The translations under genes and the position numbers were made by a program. The notes beneath the pieces are model-generated. The model had not been told where the DNA came from and ran no database searches. It saw nothing but the letters and a program-made list of their open reading frames with translations. From positions 124,001 to 188,000 of the forward strand of contig VAFL01000004.1 in assembly GCA_005768755.1 (NCBI GenBank): 64,000 nt of DNA. Direction: 5' to 3'. Shown here one piece after another: positions 26,075-34,562 of the stretch; position 1 is the stretch's first letter; each line of letters begins with the position of its first letter. This stretch comes from Paracoccus denitrificans (lineage in GTDB: Bacteria; Pseudomonadota; Alphaproteobacteria; Rhodobacterales; Rhodobacteraceae).

Positions 26075-27609
26075 AGCATTATCTGATCGCAGGTATCGGC
26101 GGCGCACTGGCCGGACTTTTGCTGACAACGACGCTGGCGGGGCCGCTTTCCGCACAGGATGCCGAAAGCAACGATTCGGTTTATGAACAGCTGGACCTGT
26201 TCGGCAACATCTTCGAGACCGTGCGCGGCCAATATGTCGAGGAAACCGAGCCCAAACAGCTGATCGAGGCGGCAATCAACGGCATGTTGCAATCGCTCGA
26301 TCCGCATTCGTCCTTCTTGCCGGCCGATGACTATGCCGACATGCAGACCCAGACGCGCGGCAGCTTTGGCGGGTTGGGGATTGAGGTCGGGCAGGAAGAT
26401 GGTCTGGTCAAGGTCATCTCGCCCATGGATGACACCCCCGCCGCAGAAGCCGGTGTTCAGGCAGGTGATTACATCACCCATGTCAATGGCGAGGCGCTGA
26501 TGGGCCTGACGCTGGATCAGGCCGTCGACATGATGCGCGGCGAAATCGGATCGGAAGTGACCATCACCATCCTGCGCGAGGGCGAGCAGGAGCCGTTCGA
26601 CATCAAGATCGTGCGTGATACCATCAAGCTGACCGCTGTGAAGGGCCGGACCGAGGGTCACGCCGTGGTCCTGCGCGTTGCCACCTTCAACGACGAAACC
26701 ATGTCCTCACTGGAAGCCGATCTGGAAAAGGCGGTCGAAGAACTGGGCGGTATCGACAATGTTACCGGCTTCGTCATCGATATGCGCAACAATCCGGGCG
26801 GTCTGCTGGATCAGGCAATTTATGTGTCCGACGCTTTCCTTGAACAAGGAGAGATCGTGTCGACGCGCGGCCGCAATCCCGAAGACAGCGAGCGCTGGAA
26901 CGCAACGCCGGGCGATTTGGCCGAAGGCAAACCCATGGTCGTGCTGATCAACCGCGGCTCTGCCAGCGCATCGGAAATCGTGACCGGCGCATTGCAGGAT
27001 CACCGCCGTGCCATTGTTGTGGGTGAAAAATCCTTCGGCAAGGGATCGGTCCAGACGGTGCTGCCGGTGACATCGGACAGCGCCATGCGGCTGACCACCG
27101 CGCGCTATTACACCCCCTCGGGGCGATCGATTCAGGCGCTTGGCATCAATCCCGACATCATCGTCGCCCAGCCCGCACCGAAGCCGGAGGAGGAGGAAGA
27201 GGACGGGCCGCGCACACAGTCCAGTTTCTCGACCTCCGAAGCGGACCTGCGCGGGGCATTGAACAATGACAGCTATTCCGACGAGGAAAAGCGCCAGCTT
27301 GAGGAGGAAGCGGCCGAGGTCGAGGCGACTGCCAAGCTGCGCGAGGAAGACTATCAACTCGCTTATGCCATCGACATCCTGAAGGGTCTGGCGGCAGTCG
27401 ACTTTCAGGCCCTAGATGTGCCGTCCGCTGCAACACCCGCTGTGACCGGCGAGGATTCGGGCACCGATGCCGCGCCGTCGGCAGATGATGCCGAAGACGC
27501 GACACCGGCAACCGATGCGCCCGAGGTCGAAGATGACGGCGGCGCACCGGGCGAGGGGGCTGCTGAAGCGCCCGAAGATGCACCAGCAGCCGAAGGTGCT
27601 GCCCAATGA
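26071..27609 (+). CDS. ctpA: Carboxy-terminal processing protease (S41)
   Basis: A 512-residue periplasmic serine protease. A signal or anchor helix (about 1-27) is followed by a PDZ domain (about 85-165, GSFGGLGIEVG) and the S41 core. The catalytic Ser is in RGSASASEIV (near 298) and the catalytic Lys in GEKSFGKGSVQT (near 323). After about residue 440 comes an acidic Ala/Glu/Pro tail without homology. It overlaps both neighbours by ATGA. It probably acts on envelope or peptidoglycan-related proteins. Confidence 0.94.
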   Translation: MKHYLIAGIGGALAGLLLTTTLAGPLSAQDAESNDSVYEQLDLFGNIFETVRGQYVEETEPKQLIEAAINGMLQSLDPHSSFLPADDYADMQTQTRGSFGGLGIEVGQEDGLVKVISPMDDTPAAEAGVQAGDYITHVNGEALMGLTLDQAVDMMRGEIGSEVTITILREGEQEPFDIKIVRDTIKLTAVKGRTEGHAVVLRVATFNDETMSSLEADLEKAVEELGGIDNVTGFVIDMRNNPGGLLDQAIYVSDAFLEQGEIVSTRGRNPEDSERWNATPGDLAEGKPMVVLINRGSASASEIVTGALQDHRRAIVVGEKSFGKGSVQTVLPVTSDSAMRLTTARYYTPSGRSIQALGINPDIIVAQPAPKPEEEEEDGPRTQSSFSTSEADLRGALNNDSYSDEEKRQLEEEAAEVEATAKLREEDYQLAYAIDILKGLAAVDFQALDVPSAATPAVTGEDSGTDAAPSADDAEDATPATDAPEVEDDGGAPGEGAAEAPEDAPAAEGAAQ

Positions 27610-28100
27610 CCGACGACGAGGGGCGGCTTGGTCCGGCCGGGCTGCCCTATCGTCCCGGCGCGGGCGTGGTGCTGGTCAATGCCGATGGTCTGATCTGGGC
27701 CGGCGAGCGCATCGACAGCCCCGGTGCCTGGCAGATGCCACAAGGCGGGATCGACGCGGGCGAATCCCCGGTGCAGGCTGCCATGCGCGAGCTGGAGGAA
27801 GAAACAGGGCTGCCGCCCAACGCGGCCGAGGTGATCGACCAGACGGCAGAGTGGGTCTACTATGATCTGCCGGATAACCTGGTCGGCAAGATGTGGAAGG
27901 GCAGGTTCGGCGGGCAACGTCAGGTATGGGTTCTGGCGAGGTTCACCGGCGACGACGCCCAGGTCAATATCGCGACAGAACATCCCGAATTTTCCAGTTG
28001 GTCCTGGATGAAGGCCGATGATCTGATCGCGAAGATCGTGCCCTTCAAGCGCGATCTTTATCGCCAGGTCCTGGCCGCATTTCGCGACCACCTGGCATGA
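27606..28100 (+). CDS. rppH: RNA pyrophosphohydrolase (Nudix)
   Basis: A 164-residue Nudix hydrolase. The Nudix box is complete at about 47-69 (GGIDAGESP then AAMRELEEETG), and the flanking MPQ and VWVLARF segments match RppH/NudH. RppH removes pyrophosphate from the 5' end of mRNA and so starts decay. It is the last gene of the ATGA-coupled argC unit and converges on the LOG gene. Confidence 0.93.
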   Translation: MTDDEGRLGPAGLPYRPGAGVVLVNADGLIWAGERIDSPGAWQMPQGGIDAGESPVQAAMRELEEETGLPPNAAEVIDQTAEWVYYDLPDNLVGKMWKGRFGGQRQVWVLARFTGDDAQVNIATEHPEFSSWSWMKADDLIAKIVPFKRDLYRQVLAAFRDHLA

Positions 28101-28136
28101 CACCGGGGCCGGGAAGGACCCGGCCGCGCGTCGCGG

Positions 28137-28964
28137 CTATTCGGCATCCGGGTTGAACGCGTCGATGATTTCAACCGCTTCCTGTGCCGTCTCGACATAG
28201 CGGAACAGCGACAGATCCTCGGGGCTGATGGTGCCGGCATTCGCCAGCGCCTGCCAGTCGATCACGCTTTCCCAGAAGCTGCGCCCGAACAGCAGCAGCG
28301 GCACCGGCTCCATCCGCCGGGTCTGGATCAGGGTGAGTGTCTCGAACAACTCGTCAAGTGTGCCGAAACCGCCCGGAAATACCGTGATCGCGCGCGCCCG
28401 CAGCAGGAAATGCATCTTGCGGACGGCGAAGTAGTGGAAGTTGAACGACAGATCCGGCGTGACATACGCGTTAGGTGCCTGTTCATGGGGCAGGACAATC
28501 CCCAGCCCGATGGACGCGCCACCCGCGTCATGCGCGCCCCTGTTGCCTGCTTCCATCACCCCCGGCCCGCCACCGGTACATATGACGAATTCGCGGCCGC
28601 CGGTCGCCATGCTGCGTTCCGTCATGAGTTTCGCGAATTCGTAGGCTTCTTCGTAATAGCTAGCCATACCTGCCAGCGTCTCGGTCCGGGCGTGCTCAAG
28701 GTGATCGGGCGCCGGAATGCGCGCGCCCCCAAATATCACCACGGTCGATTTTACCCCCGCCTCGTCCAGGATCATCTGCGGCTTCAGCAGTTCAAGCTGC
28801 AGGCGCACGGCACGCAACTCCTCTCGCAGCAGGAAATCGGTATCGCTGAAAGCCAGCTTGTAAGACGGGGCACGGGTCTGTGGCGTGTCCGGTGTCTGTT
28901 CGGCCGATTTCGCATCTTCCCGGCTGCGTTTGATCGGATGCGTGCTGCTTTGGTCTTCGGTCAT
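28137..28964 (-). CDS. LOG family protein (TIGR00730 type)
   Basis: A 275-residue protein with the LOG motifs PGGFGTLDELFE and GGGPGVMEAGNRGA in a Rossmann-like fold. LOG enzymes hydrolyse nucleoside monophosphates, in some cases releasing cytokinins; the bacterial role is unclear. I chose the ATG at 28964 (MTEDQSS) because the upstream in-frame part lies across the divergent dapD leader. The first 60 residues are charged and not conserved. Longer than classical LOG proteins (about 190). Confidence 0.85.
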   Translation of the reverse strand: MTEDQSSTHPIKRSREDAKSAEQTPDTPQTRAPSYKLAFSDTDFLLREELRAVRLQLELLKPQMILDEAGVKSTVVIFGGARIPAPDHLEHARTETLAGMASYYEEAYEFAKLMTERSMATGGREFVICTGGGPGVMEAGNRGAHDAGGASIGLGIVLPHEQAPNAYVTPDLSFNFHYFAVRKMHFLLRARAITVFPGGFGTLDELFETLTLIQTRRMEPVPLLLFGRSFWESVIDWQALANAGTISPEDLSLFRYVETAQEAVEIIDAFNPDAE

Positions 28965-29059
28965 ATAGGCCTCTGGATGGGGTCGGGCGCATTGCGCCAG
29001 CGTCTTCCCACGCTTATAGCGCTGAGCAACCAGTTTCCACCCTGACCGAGGAGAGCCAA

Positions 29060-29884
29060 ATGTCCAATGCTGCACTGGAGGCCGCCATCGAAGCCGCCTG
29101 GGATGCCCGCGACACCATCACACCCGCCACGACCGGCGAAACCCGCGAGGCAATCGAAGACACGCTGAACGCGCTCGACAACGGATCGCTGCGCGTGGCC
29201 GAGAAGCGCGGCGCAGATTGGCATGTGAACCAGTGGGCAAAGAAAGCTGTGTTGCTGGGCTTTCGCATCAAGGACATGGAAATGCAGCCGGGTGGTCCGC
29301 AAGGTAGCGGCTGGTGGGACAAGGTTGACAGCAAGTTCGCCGGCTGGGGCGACAATCAATGGCGGGATGCAGGCTTTCGCGCCGTGCCCAACTGTGTGGT
29401 CAGAAAGTCGGCTTTCATCGCCAAGGGTGTGGTGTTGATGCCCAGTTTCGTCAATCTCGGCGCCTATGTCGATGAAGGGACGATGGTGGACACCTGGGCG
29501 ACCGTCGGAAGTTGCGCGCAGATCGGCAAGAATGTCCACCTGTCCGGCGGTGTCGGCATTGGCGGCGTCCTGGAACCCATGCAGGCTGGCCCCACCATCA
29601 TCGAGGACAATTGCTTCATCGGCGCCCGCTCTGAAGTGGTTGAAGGCTGCATTATCCGCGAAGGCTCGGTCCTCGGAATGGGCGTGTTCATCGGGAAATC
29701 AACCAAGATCGTCGACCGTGAAACCGGCAACGTGACCTATGGCGAGGTGCCTGCCGGATCTGTTGTCGTCTCTGGCTCGATGCCATCGAAGAACGGTGTG
29801 CATCTGTATTGTGCCGTGATCGTGAAGCGCGTGGACTCGCAGACGCGATCGAAGACCTCCATCAATGAGCTTCTGCGCGACTAG
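29060..29884 (+). CDS. dapD: Tetrahydrodipicolinate N-succinyltransferase
   Basis: A 274-residue enzyme of the succinylase branch of lysine/diaminopimelate biosynthesis. A left-handed beta-helix of hexapeptide repeats (about 110-220) contains the DapD signatures RKSAFIAKGVVLMPSFVN, GAYVDEGTMVDTWATVGSC and IEDNCFIGARSEVVEG. ATG 29060 follows GAGGAGAG. It is convergent with rsmD with a 5-nt gap. Confidence 0.96.
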   Translation: MSNAALEAAIEAAWDARDTITPATTGETREAIEDTLNALDNGSLRVAEKRGADWHVNQWAKKAVLLGFRIKDMEMQPGGPQGSGWWDKVDSKFAGWGDNQWRDAGFRAVPNCVVRKSAFIAKGVVLMPSFVNLGAYVDEGTMVDTWATVGSCAQIGKNVHLSGGVGIGGVLEPMQAGPTIIEDNCFIGARSEVVEGCIIREGSVLGMGVFIGKSTKIVDRETGNVTYGEVPAGSVVVSGSMPSKNGVHLYCAVIVKRVDSQTRSKTSINELLRD

Positions 29885-29889
29885 GTCAG

Positions 29890-30447
29890 TCAACGCCGCT
29901 GCAGGATCGTGACATGCGTTTCGCCGTAACGGCGTTGATCAAGAAGATCGAAGCCCTCCGGCAAAGCGGGTAAGGCGCTGTCCTCCCACACCAGCACGGC
30001 GTCGGGTGCCAACCAGTTGCCGTCTATGGCGGATTGCAGCGCGACCTCGCCCAGGGACTTGCCATAGGGCGGGTCCATGAAGATCAGGTCATATCCCGCG
30101 CCGCGGTTCGGTCCCAGCCGCGTCGCGTCGCGTCGCCAGACATCGGTCGTGCCCATGGCGCGGGCCTTCTCGATATTGGTGCGAAGCAGTGCACGCGATG
30201 CCGCGCCGTCATCAACAAAGGCCACCCGCGCGGCACCACGCGACAGGGCCTCAAGCCCCAATGCGCCCGTTCCCGCGAACAGATCCAGCACCCGAGTGCC
30301 TTCCAGCCGAATGCCCAGACTGTTGATCAGCAGGTTGAACATGGTTTCGCGCACACGATCCGTGGTCGGCCGCAAATGGGCATCGGGATCGCCCGAACCC
30401 ACCTCGGCCAGCTTCAACCCGCGGAATTTGCCGCCAATGATCCTCAC
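29890..30447 (-). CDS. rsmD: 16S rRNA (guanine966-N2)-methyltransferase
   Basis: A 185-residue SAM-dependent methyltransferase. It begins MRIIGGKFRGLKL, has the SAM site VLDLFAGTGALGLEALSRGA and the catalytic N6/N4-type motif DPPYGKS. It methylates G966 in 16S rRNA. The start overlaps the end of the upstream flavoprotein gene by ATGA, so the two are cotranscribed. Confidence 0.94.
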   Translation of the reverse strand: MRIIGGKFRGLKLAEVGSGDPDAHLRPTTDRVRETMFNLLINSLGIRLEGTRVLDLFAGTGALGLEALSRGAARVAFVDDGAASRALLRTNIEKARAMGTTDVWRRDATRLGPNRGAGYDLIFMDPPYGKSLGEVALQSAIDGNWLAPDAVLVWEDSALPALPEGFDLLDQRRYGETHVTILQRR

Positions 30448-31646
30448 ATCAGTTCCTTCACCGCAATACGTGGATCGGCCACCCTGACCGGATCTGCGCT
30501 GCGCCCAGTGTCGATCAGGCGCTTGCCCACCATATAGGCGCGCGCGTCATTCAATGCGTCCACCGCAATCAACTGCCCTTTGCGGTAATACCAGACAGAG
30601 CCGGAATGTTCGCCATCGCCGGGTCGGATAACCGTCTGGTCATAACCCGTGTTCAGCCCTGCAATCTGCAGCTTGGCATCATATTGATCTGACCAGAACC
30701 ACGGCTTTGGGACATAGTCCTTTCCCGCACCCAGCATGTTGGCTGCCACCGTCTCGGCCATGTCGATGGCGTTGCCGACACTTTCCAGACGGGTCATTCT
30801 GCCGTTCCACGGAAACGAGGCACAGTCCCCTGCCGCCCATATCGCGGGGTCAGAGCTGCGACCATGCGCGTCACAAGCGATGCCATTGTCGATGCGCAGC
30901 CCGGCTGACTGCGCCAATTCTGTTTCTGGCGTGACCCCGATCCCAAGGATGACCAGATCGGCGGAAAGACTGCGCCCGTCTGCCAACCGGACCGAGGCGA
31001 CCCGACCGTTCCCTTCCAGCGCAGACAGGGCGATGCCCTCCTGGATCTCGACACCATGGGCGCGATGCAGCGTGCGGATCATGTCAGCGGTTGCGGCTGA
31101 CGCGACCCGGCCAAGAATGCGCGGCGCGGCCTCGACCACCGTCACGTTCAGGCCCAACTTGCGGCTGACGGCCGCTGCCTCCAGCCCGATATAGCCGCCA
31201 CCGATCACGACCAACTGTGCACCCGGCCGCAGCTCCGGGCGCAACCGTTCGATATCGTCCAATGCGCGGACCTTGTGCACACCCGCCAGTCCACCCCCGA
31301 CACTTAACGGAAGTGCCCGCGGCAAGGCGCCCAACGTCAATGCGAGTTGGTCATAGCGGATAGGCCCGGCCGTCGTCGCAACGATCTTTTCGCGTGGGTC
31401 GATACGCACAGCGCGCGTGGCGGTCAGAAGGGTGATCCCCTGTTCATGCCACCAGTTGTCCGACCGCAGCGTCAACCTGTCCAACGGCATCTCGCCTAGC
31501 AAGTAGGCTTTGGAAAGCGGCGGGCGCTGATAGGGCGCGACAGCCTCGTCCCCGATCACGGTAATGGGATCGGTGGCGCCCATCGCCCGCAGCTTCGCCG
31601 CCATCGACGCCGCAGCCTGTCCGGCACCCAGAATGACAATACTCAT
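30444..31646 (-). CDS. FAD/NAD-dependent ferredoxin reductase-like flavoprotein
   Basis: A 400-residue pyridine-nucleotide disulfide oxidoreductase without the redox disulfide, as in putidaredoxin / rhodocoxin reductases. The N-terminal FAD site is MSIVILGAGQAA, the NAD site is LVVIGGGYIGLEAAAVSRKLG and the second FAD motif is IWAAGDCASF. An ATG further upstream is possible, but 31646 fits the Rossmann start. It likely feeds electrons to a ferredoxin. No ferredoxin or P450 gene is adjacent. Confidence 0.88.
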   Translation of the reverse strand: MSIVILGAGQAAASMAAKLRAMGATDPITVIGDEAVAPYQRPPLSKAYLLGEMPLDRLTLRSDNWWHEQGITLLTATRAVRIDPREKIVATTAGPIRYDQLALTLGALPRALPLSVGGGLAGVHKVRALDDIERLRPELRPGAQLVVIGGGYIGLEAAAVSRKLGLNVTVVEAAPRILGRVASAATADMIRTLHRAHGVEIQEGIALSALEGNGRVASVRLADGRSLSADLVILGIGVTPETELAQSAGLRIDNGIACDAHGRSSDPAIWAAGDCASFPWNGRMTRLESVGNAIDMAETVAANMLGAGKDYVPKPWFWSDQYDAKLQIAGLNTGYDQTVIRPGDGEHSGSVWYYRKGQLIAVDALNDARAYMVGKRLIDTGRSADPVRVADPRIAVKELM

Positions 31647-31752
31647 GTACGTCCCTTTTTGCACACCGTGATGGCGCGCCACACCCGCCAACGCAAGCCT
31701 CGAGAAACTGTGCTTGACAAGCAAGCAGGCCCGGTTCAGAAAATCCGCCGAT

Positions 31753-31828
31753 GGGGCCGTAGCTCAGTTGGTAGAGCGCGTCGTTCGCAATGACGAGGCC
31801 AGGGGTTCGATTCCCCTCGGCTCCACCA
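31753..31828 (+). tRNA. tRNA-Ala (anticodon CGC)
   Basis: The 76-nt cloverleaf is complete. Acceptor GGGGCCG pairs with CGGCTCC (one G-U), the D-arm is GCTCAGTTGGTAGAGC, the anticodon arm CGTCG / TTCGCAA / TGACG gives anticodon CGC (Ala, codon GCG), and the T-arm AGGGG TTCGATT CCCCT is followed by a discriminator A and encoded CCA. It lies directly against an aldo/keto reductase remnant. Confidence 0.97.
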
Positions 31829-32277
31829 TGAAAGCCAGATGTGCTGAAGTAACCTTTGTCGGCGATGGCGTGAAGGTTGTCCCTGCCGGGGTCATCCCTG
31901 GGCTGCGTCATTTCGGCATCGGCCTGATCCCGTGGAGCCCGATCGGCATGGGTCTTCTGGGCGGTGCATTGGGAAATATCGAAACCGGTCGCCGGGCGAC
32001 GCCCGCCTTGCAGGGGCAGATTGATCAGCATCGGCCGCAGCTTGAGAAATATGAGGCGCTTTGCAACGAGATCGGCGAAGCCCCGGCGGTCGTTGCCTTG
32101 GCGTGGCTGCTGAACAATCCGGTGGTGACCGCAGCGATCAGCGGCGTGCGGACGGTTGAGTAGTTGCAGCAGAACCTCAAAGCGCCCTCACTGACGCTGC
32201 CGGATGAAGTTCTGGCGAAGCTGGATGAAATCTGGCCCGGACCGGATGGAGAAGCGCCGCAGGCTTACGCATGGTGA
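31829..32277 (+). pseudogene. Aldo/keto reductase, C-terminal remnant with internal stop
   Basis: From about 31880 the frame reads VIPGLRHFGIGLIPWSPIGMG, then VALAWLLNNPVVTAAISGVRTVE, the C-terminal half of an AKR11/12-type aldo/keto reductase. A TAG at 32161-32163 interrupts it, after which the same frame continues with the proper family ending (LDEIWPGPDGEAPQAYAW) to 32277. The N-terminal catalytic half with the Asp/Tyr/Lys tetrad is missing and replaced by the tRNA. A small ATG at 31828 could start a truncated product, but no function is likely. Confidence 0.8.
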
Positions 32278-32347
32278 ATATGGCGGGCGGCAGGTGCAAT
32301 CCCGTGCCTGCCAACCGCGAGCGGGGGAATAGGGCGAAGCGCTATCT

Positions 32348-33235
32348 TCACCGCTCTCGCAATGCATCAACGATCAGTTTGAAGACGGGCAGGTTCTGTC
32401 GCCGGGTGGGGTAATAAAGAAAATAGCCGTCGAAAAACGGCGACCAGTCGTCGAGTGCAAGTTGGAGCGCGCCCGAGGCGACAAGCTCGTCGGCCAGACT
32501 GTTCGGTACGAAACCGATCCCCATGCCGCTGAGAACGGCATCCATCATCGCGTAATTGTTGCTGAAGGTCAGCTGGCCGGTCACGCGGACGTTCAACTCC
32601 TGACCATCCTTTTCGAACTCCCACGCAGAAAGCCCTCCGCGGGAATAGCGCAAATTGATACAGTTGTGCTGCAACAGGTCCTGCGGATGCTGCGGCGTGC
32701 CGTGTTCGGTGAAATAAGCGGGCGCGGCGACGGCGATCATACGCCAGTCGGGGCCGATACGCGCGGCGATCATGTCCTTCTCGACGCTTTCGCCCAGTCT
32801 AACTCCCGCGTCAAATCCGTCTTCGACGATGTTGCGGAAGCCGTTGTCGATGCTGAACTCGACGCTGATGTCGGGATGCTCCTGAAGGACCGGTTTCAGC
32901 TTCGGCCAGACCACTGTGTTCAGCGCGTGATCTGACAGCGTCAGCCGGATCGAGCCAGAGGGCTTGTCGCGAAACGCCATCAGCGCCGCAATCTCGTCTT
33001 CGATCTCGGTCATCCGCGGCGCGATGGTCGCCAGCAACCGCTCGCCCGCAGGCGTCGGTGCGACGCTGCGGGTGGTCCGGTTCAGCAGGCGGATGCCCAT
33101 GTTGGTTTCCAGCCGCTTGATCGTGTGGCTGAGCGTGGATTGAACGACGCCGATCCGGGCGGCGGCTTTGGTAAAGCTGCGCTCCTCGGCGACGATGCGA
33201 AACCACATCAGGTCGTTGAAATCGGTCTTTGACAT
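32348..33235 (-). CDS. LysR-family transcriptional regulator (paralogue 1)
   Basis: A 295-residue LysR regulator. The winged helix-turn-helix spans about residues 8-66 (FTKAAARIGVVQSTLSHTIKRLE), followed by a substrate-binding domain with INLRYSRGGLSAWEFEKDGQELNV. Two further LysR proteins in this window share this subfamily pattern. It is divergent from the MFS gene, and the 113-nt gap contains a T-N11-A dyad and promoter module at 33249-33314. The inducer is unknown. Confidence 0.93.
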   Translation of the reverse strand: MSKTDFNDLMWFRIVAEERSFTKAAARIGVVQSTLSHTIKRLETNMGIRLLNRTTRSVAPTPAGERLLATIAPRMTEIEDEIAALMAFRDKPSGSIRLTLSDHALNTVVWPKLKPVLQEHPDISVEFSIDNGFRNIVEDGFDAGVRLGESVEKDMIAARIGPDWRMIAVAAPAYFTEHGTPQHPQDLLQHNCINLRYSRGGLSAWEFEKDGQELNVRVTGQLTFSNNYAMMDAVLSGMGIGFVPNSLADELVASGALQLALDDWSPFFDGYFLYYPTRRQNLPVFKLIVDALRER

Positions 33236-33248
33236 GGCGCATCATTAA

Positions 33249-33314
33249 TCGACCTGTTCGATAAGTCCATGCCGGTTGGCATGGCTAATCAGACCAGCAT
33301 GTCAACGCTATCTT
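33249..33314 (+). promoter_or_regulatory. LysR-type operator and promoter module, site 1 (MFS gene)
   Basis: TCGACCTGTTCGA at 33249-33261 is a T-N11-A dyad (TCGA/TCGA). The -35-like CTAATC is at 33285-33290 and the -10-like TATCTT at 33309-33314. A separate perfect inverted repeat, CCATGCC-GGTT-GGCATGG, fills 33267-33284, just before the -35. The start codon at 33349 lies 35 nt after the -10. The layout is shared with five other sites in the window. Confidence 0.65.
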
Positions 33315-33348
33315 CCCCACAACAGAATTTGAACCGGGGAATTTGACC

Positions 33349-34539
33349 ATGACAGATGCGACTTTCATCGAAACACGATCCCGGCCCGATGCGGCCTGGG
33401 GCGCGGTCATGTCCATGGCGCTGTGTGTCGCGCTGCTGATCGCGTCGGAATTCATGCCGGTCAGCGTGCTGACGCCCATGGCCGAAGGGCTGGGCGCGAC
33501 TGAAGGGCAGACGGGCCAAGCGATTTCCATCAGCGGGCTGTTCGCCGTCGCGGCCAGCATGCTGATCACCACGCTGGCCGGACAGCTGAACCGCAAATCG
33601 GTGCTGGTCGGGCTGACCGGGCTGATGTTGGCTTCGCTGGTCATGGTCGCCATGGCACAAAGCTTTGCCATGCTGATGGTGGCCCGCGCGCTTCTGGGAA
33701 TCTGCGTCGGCGGCTTCTGGGCACTGGCCACCGCCGTCATCATGCGACTTGTTCAGGAACGCGAGGTCCCGCGCGCCTTGTCGCTGATGTATGGCGGACA
33801 AGCGATCGCCGCAGCCTTTGCCGCACCCTTGGGCAGCTATCTGGGCGATATCATCGGCTGGCGCGGTGTGTTCTGGGCGCTGACGCCGATCGTCGCGATC
33901 AACCTGGTCTGGCACCTGATCGCGCTGCCATCGCTGCCCGCCCGCGGCCGCCAAAGCTTCGGCACGCTGATCGAGGTCATGCGCCGCCCCTATTTCGCCC
34001 GCGGCCTGATCGCGGCGATGCTGTCCTGGGGCGCGGCCTTCACCATGTTCACCTATCTGCGCCCCTATCTGGAAACCGTGACGCAGGTCGATGTGACCAT
34101 ACTGTCGGTTCTGCTGCTGGTTCTGGGCAGCGCGGGCTTCATCGGCACCTGGGCGGCGGGCCGCTTTGTCGGCGAAAACGTCGCGGCCCAGCTGAAACTG
34201 CCCGCCCTGGTCATGGGCACGGTGACGCTGGCGCTGATCTTCACCGGTGCCTCGCCTATCCTGACCGGCATCCTGCTTGCCATCTGGGGCGTCATGAACA
34301 CCGCCATGTCGGTCATCTTCATGACCTGGATGTCGCAGAATGTCGATGACGCACCCGAGGCCGGGGGCAGCCTGATGGTTGCCGCGATCCAGCTGTCGAT
34401 CCTGCTCGGCGCAGTCGTCGGCGGCCTGCTGCTGGACGGGTTCTCCATCACCGCCACCTTCGCCGGCAGCGCCCTGCTGTCCGTCGCCGCAATCGCCCTG
34501 ATCGGCAACGGTCAGCGGATGCTGAAAACCTCGCACTGA
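33349..34539 (+). CDS. MFS transporter, AraJ/NepI-like efflux family
   Basis: A 396-residue transporter with 12 predicted membrane helices. The family loops are visible: LNRKSVLVGL after helix 2, ALLGICVGGFWALAT in helix 4-5 and GSYLGDIIGWRGVFW. This sugar-efflux / drug-type group exports small molecules, but the substrate is unknown. I prefer ATG 33349 to the TTG at 33343, as GGGGA lies 9 nt upstream. Divergent from LysR 1 and probably controlled by it. Confidence 0.88.
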   Translation: MTDATFIETRSRPDAAWGAVMSMALCVALLIASEFMPVSVLTPMAEGLGATEGQTGQAISISGLFAVAASMLITTLAGQLNRKSVLVGLTGLMLASLVMVAMAQSFAMLMVARALLGICVGGFWALATAVIMRLVQEREVPRALSLMYGGQAIAAAFAAPLGSYLGDIIGWRGVFWALTPIVAINLVWHLIALPSLPARGRQSFGTLIEVMRRPYFARGLIAAMLSWGAAFTMFTYLRPYLETVTQVDVTILSVLLLVLGSAGFIGTWAAGRFVGENVAAQLKLPALVMGTVTLALIFTGASPILTGILLAIWGVMNTAMSVIFMTWMSQNVDDAPEAGGSLMVAAIQLSILLGAVVGGLLLDGFSITATFAGSALLSVAAIALIGNGQRMLKTSH

Positions 34540-34562
34540 TCAGATTTCGAAAGGAAACCAAC

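Noticed and set aside
31714..32163. A plus-strand frame reading through tRNA-Ala into the aldo/keto reductase remnant
   Set aside because: The first part encodes the tRNA, and the rest is the pseudogene. A single protein from both is not plausible.
33289..34536. A 415-codon minus-strand frame across the MFS gene
   Set aside because: Antisense, very rich in Gln, Arg and His, no family pattern; the plus strand encodes a clear transporter.
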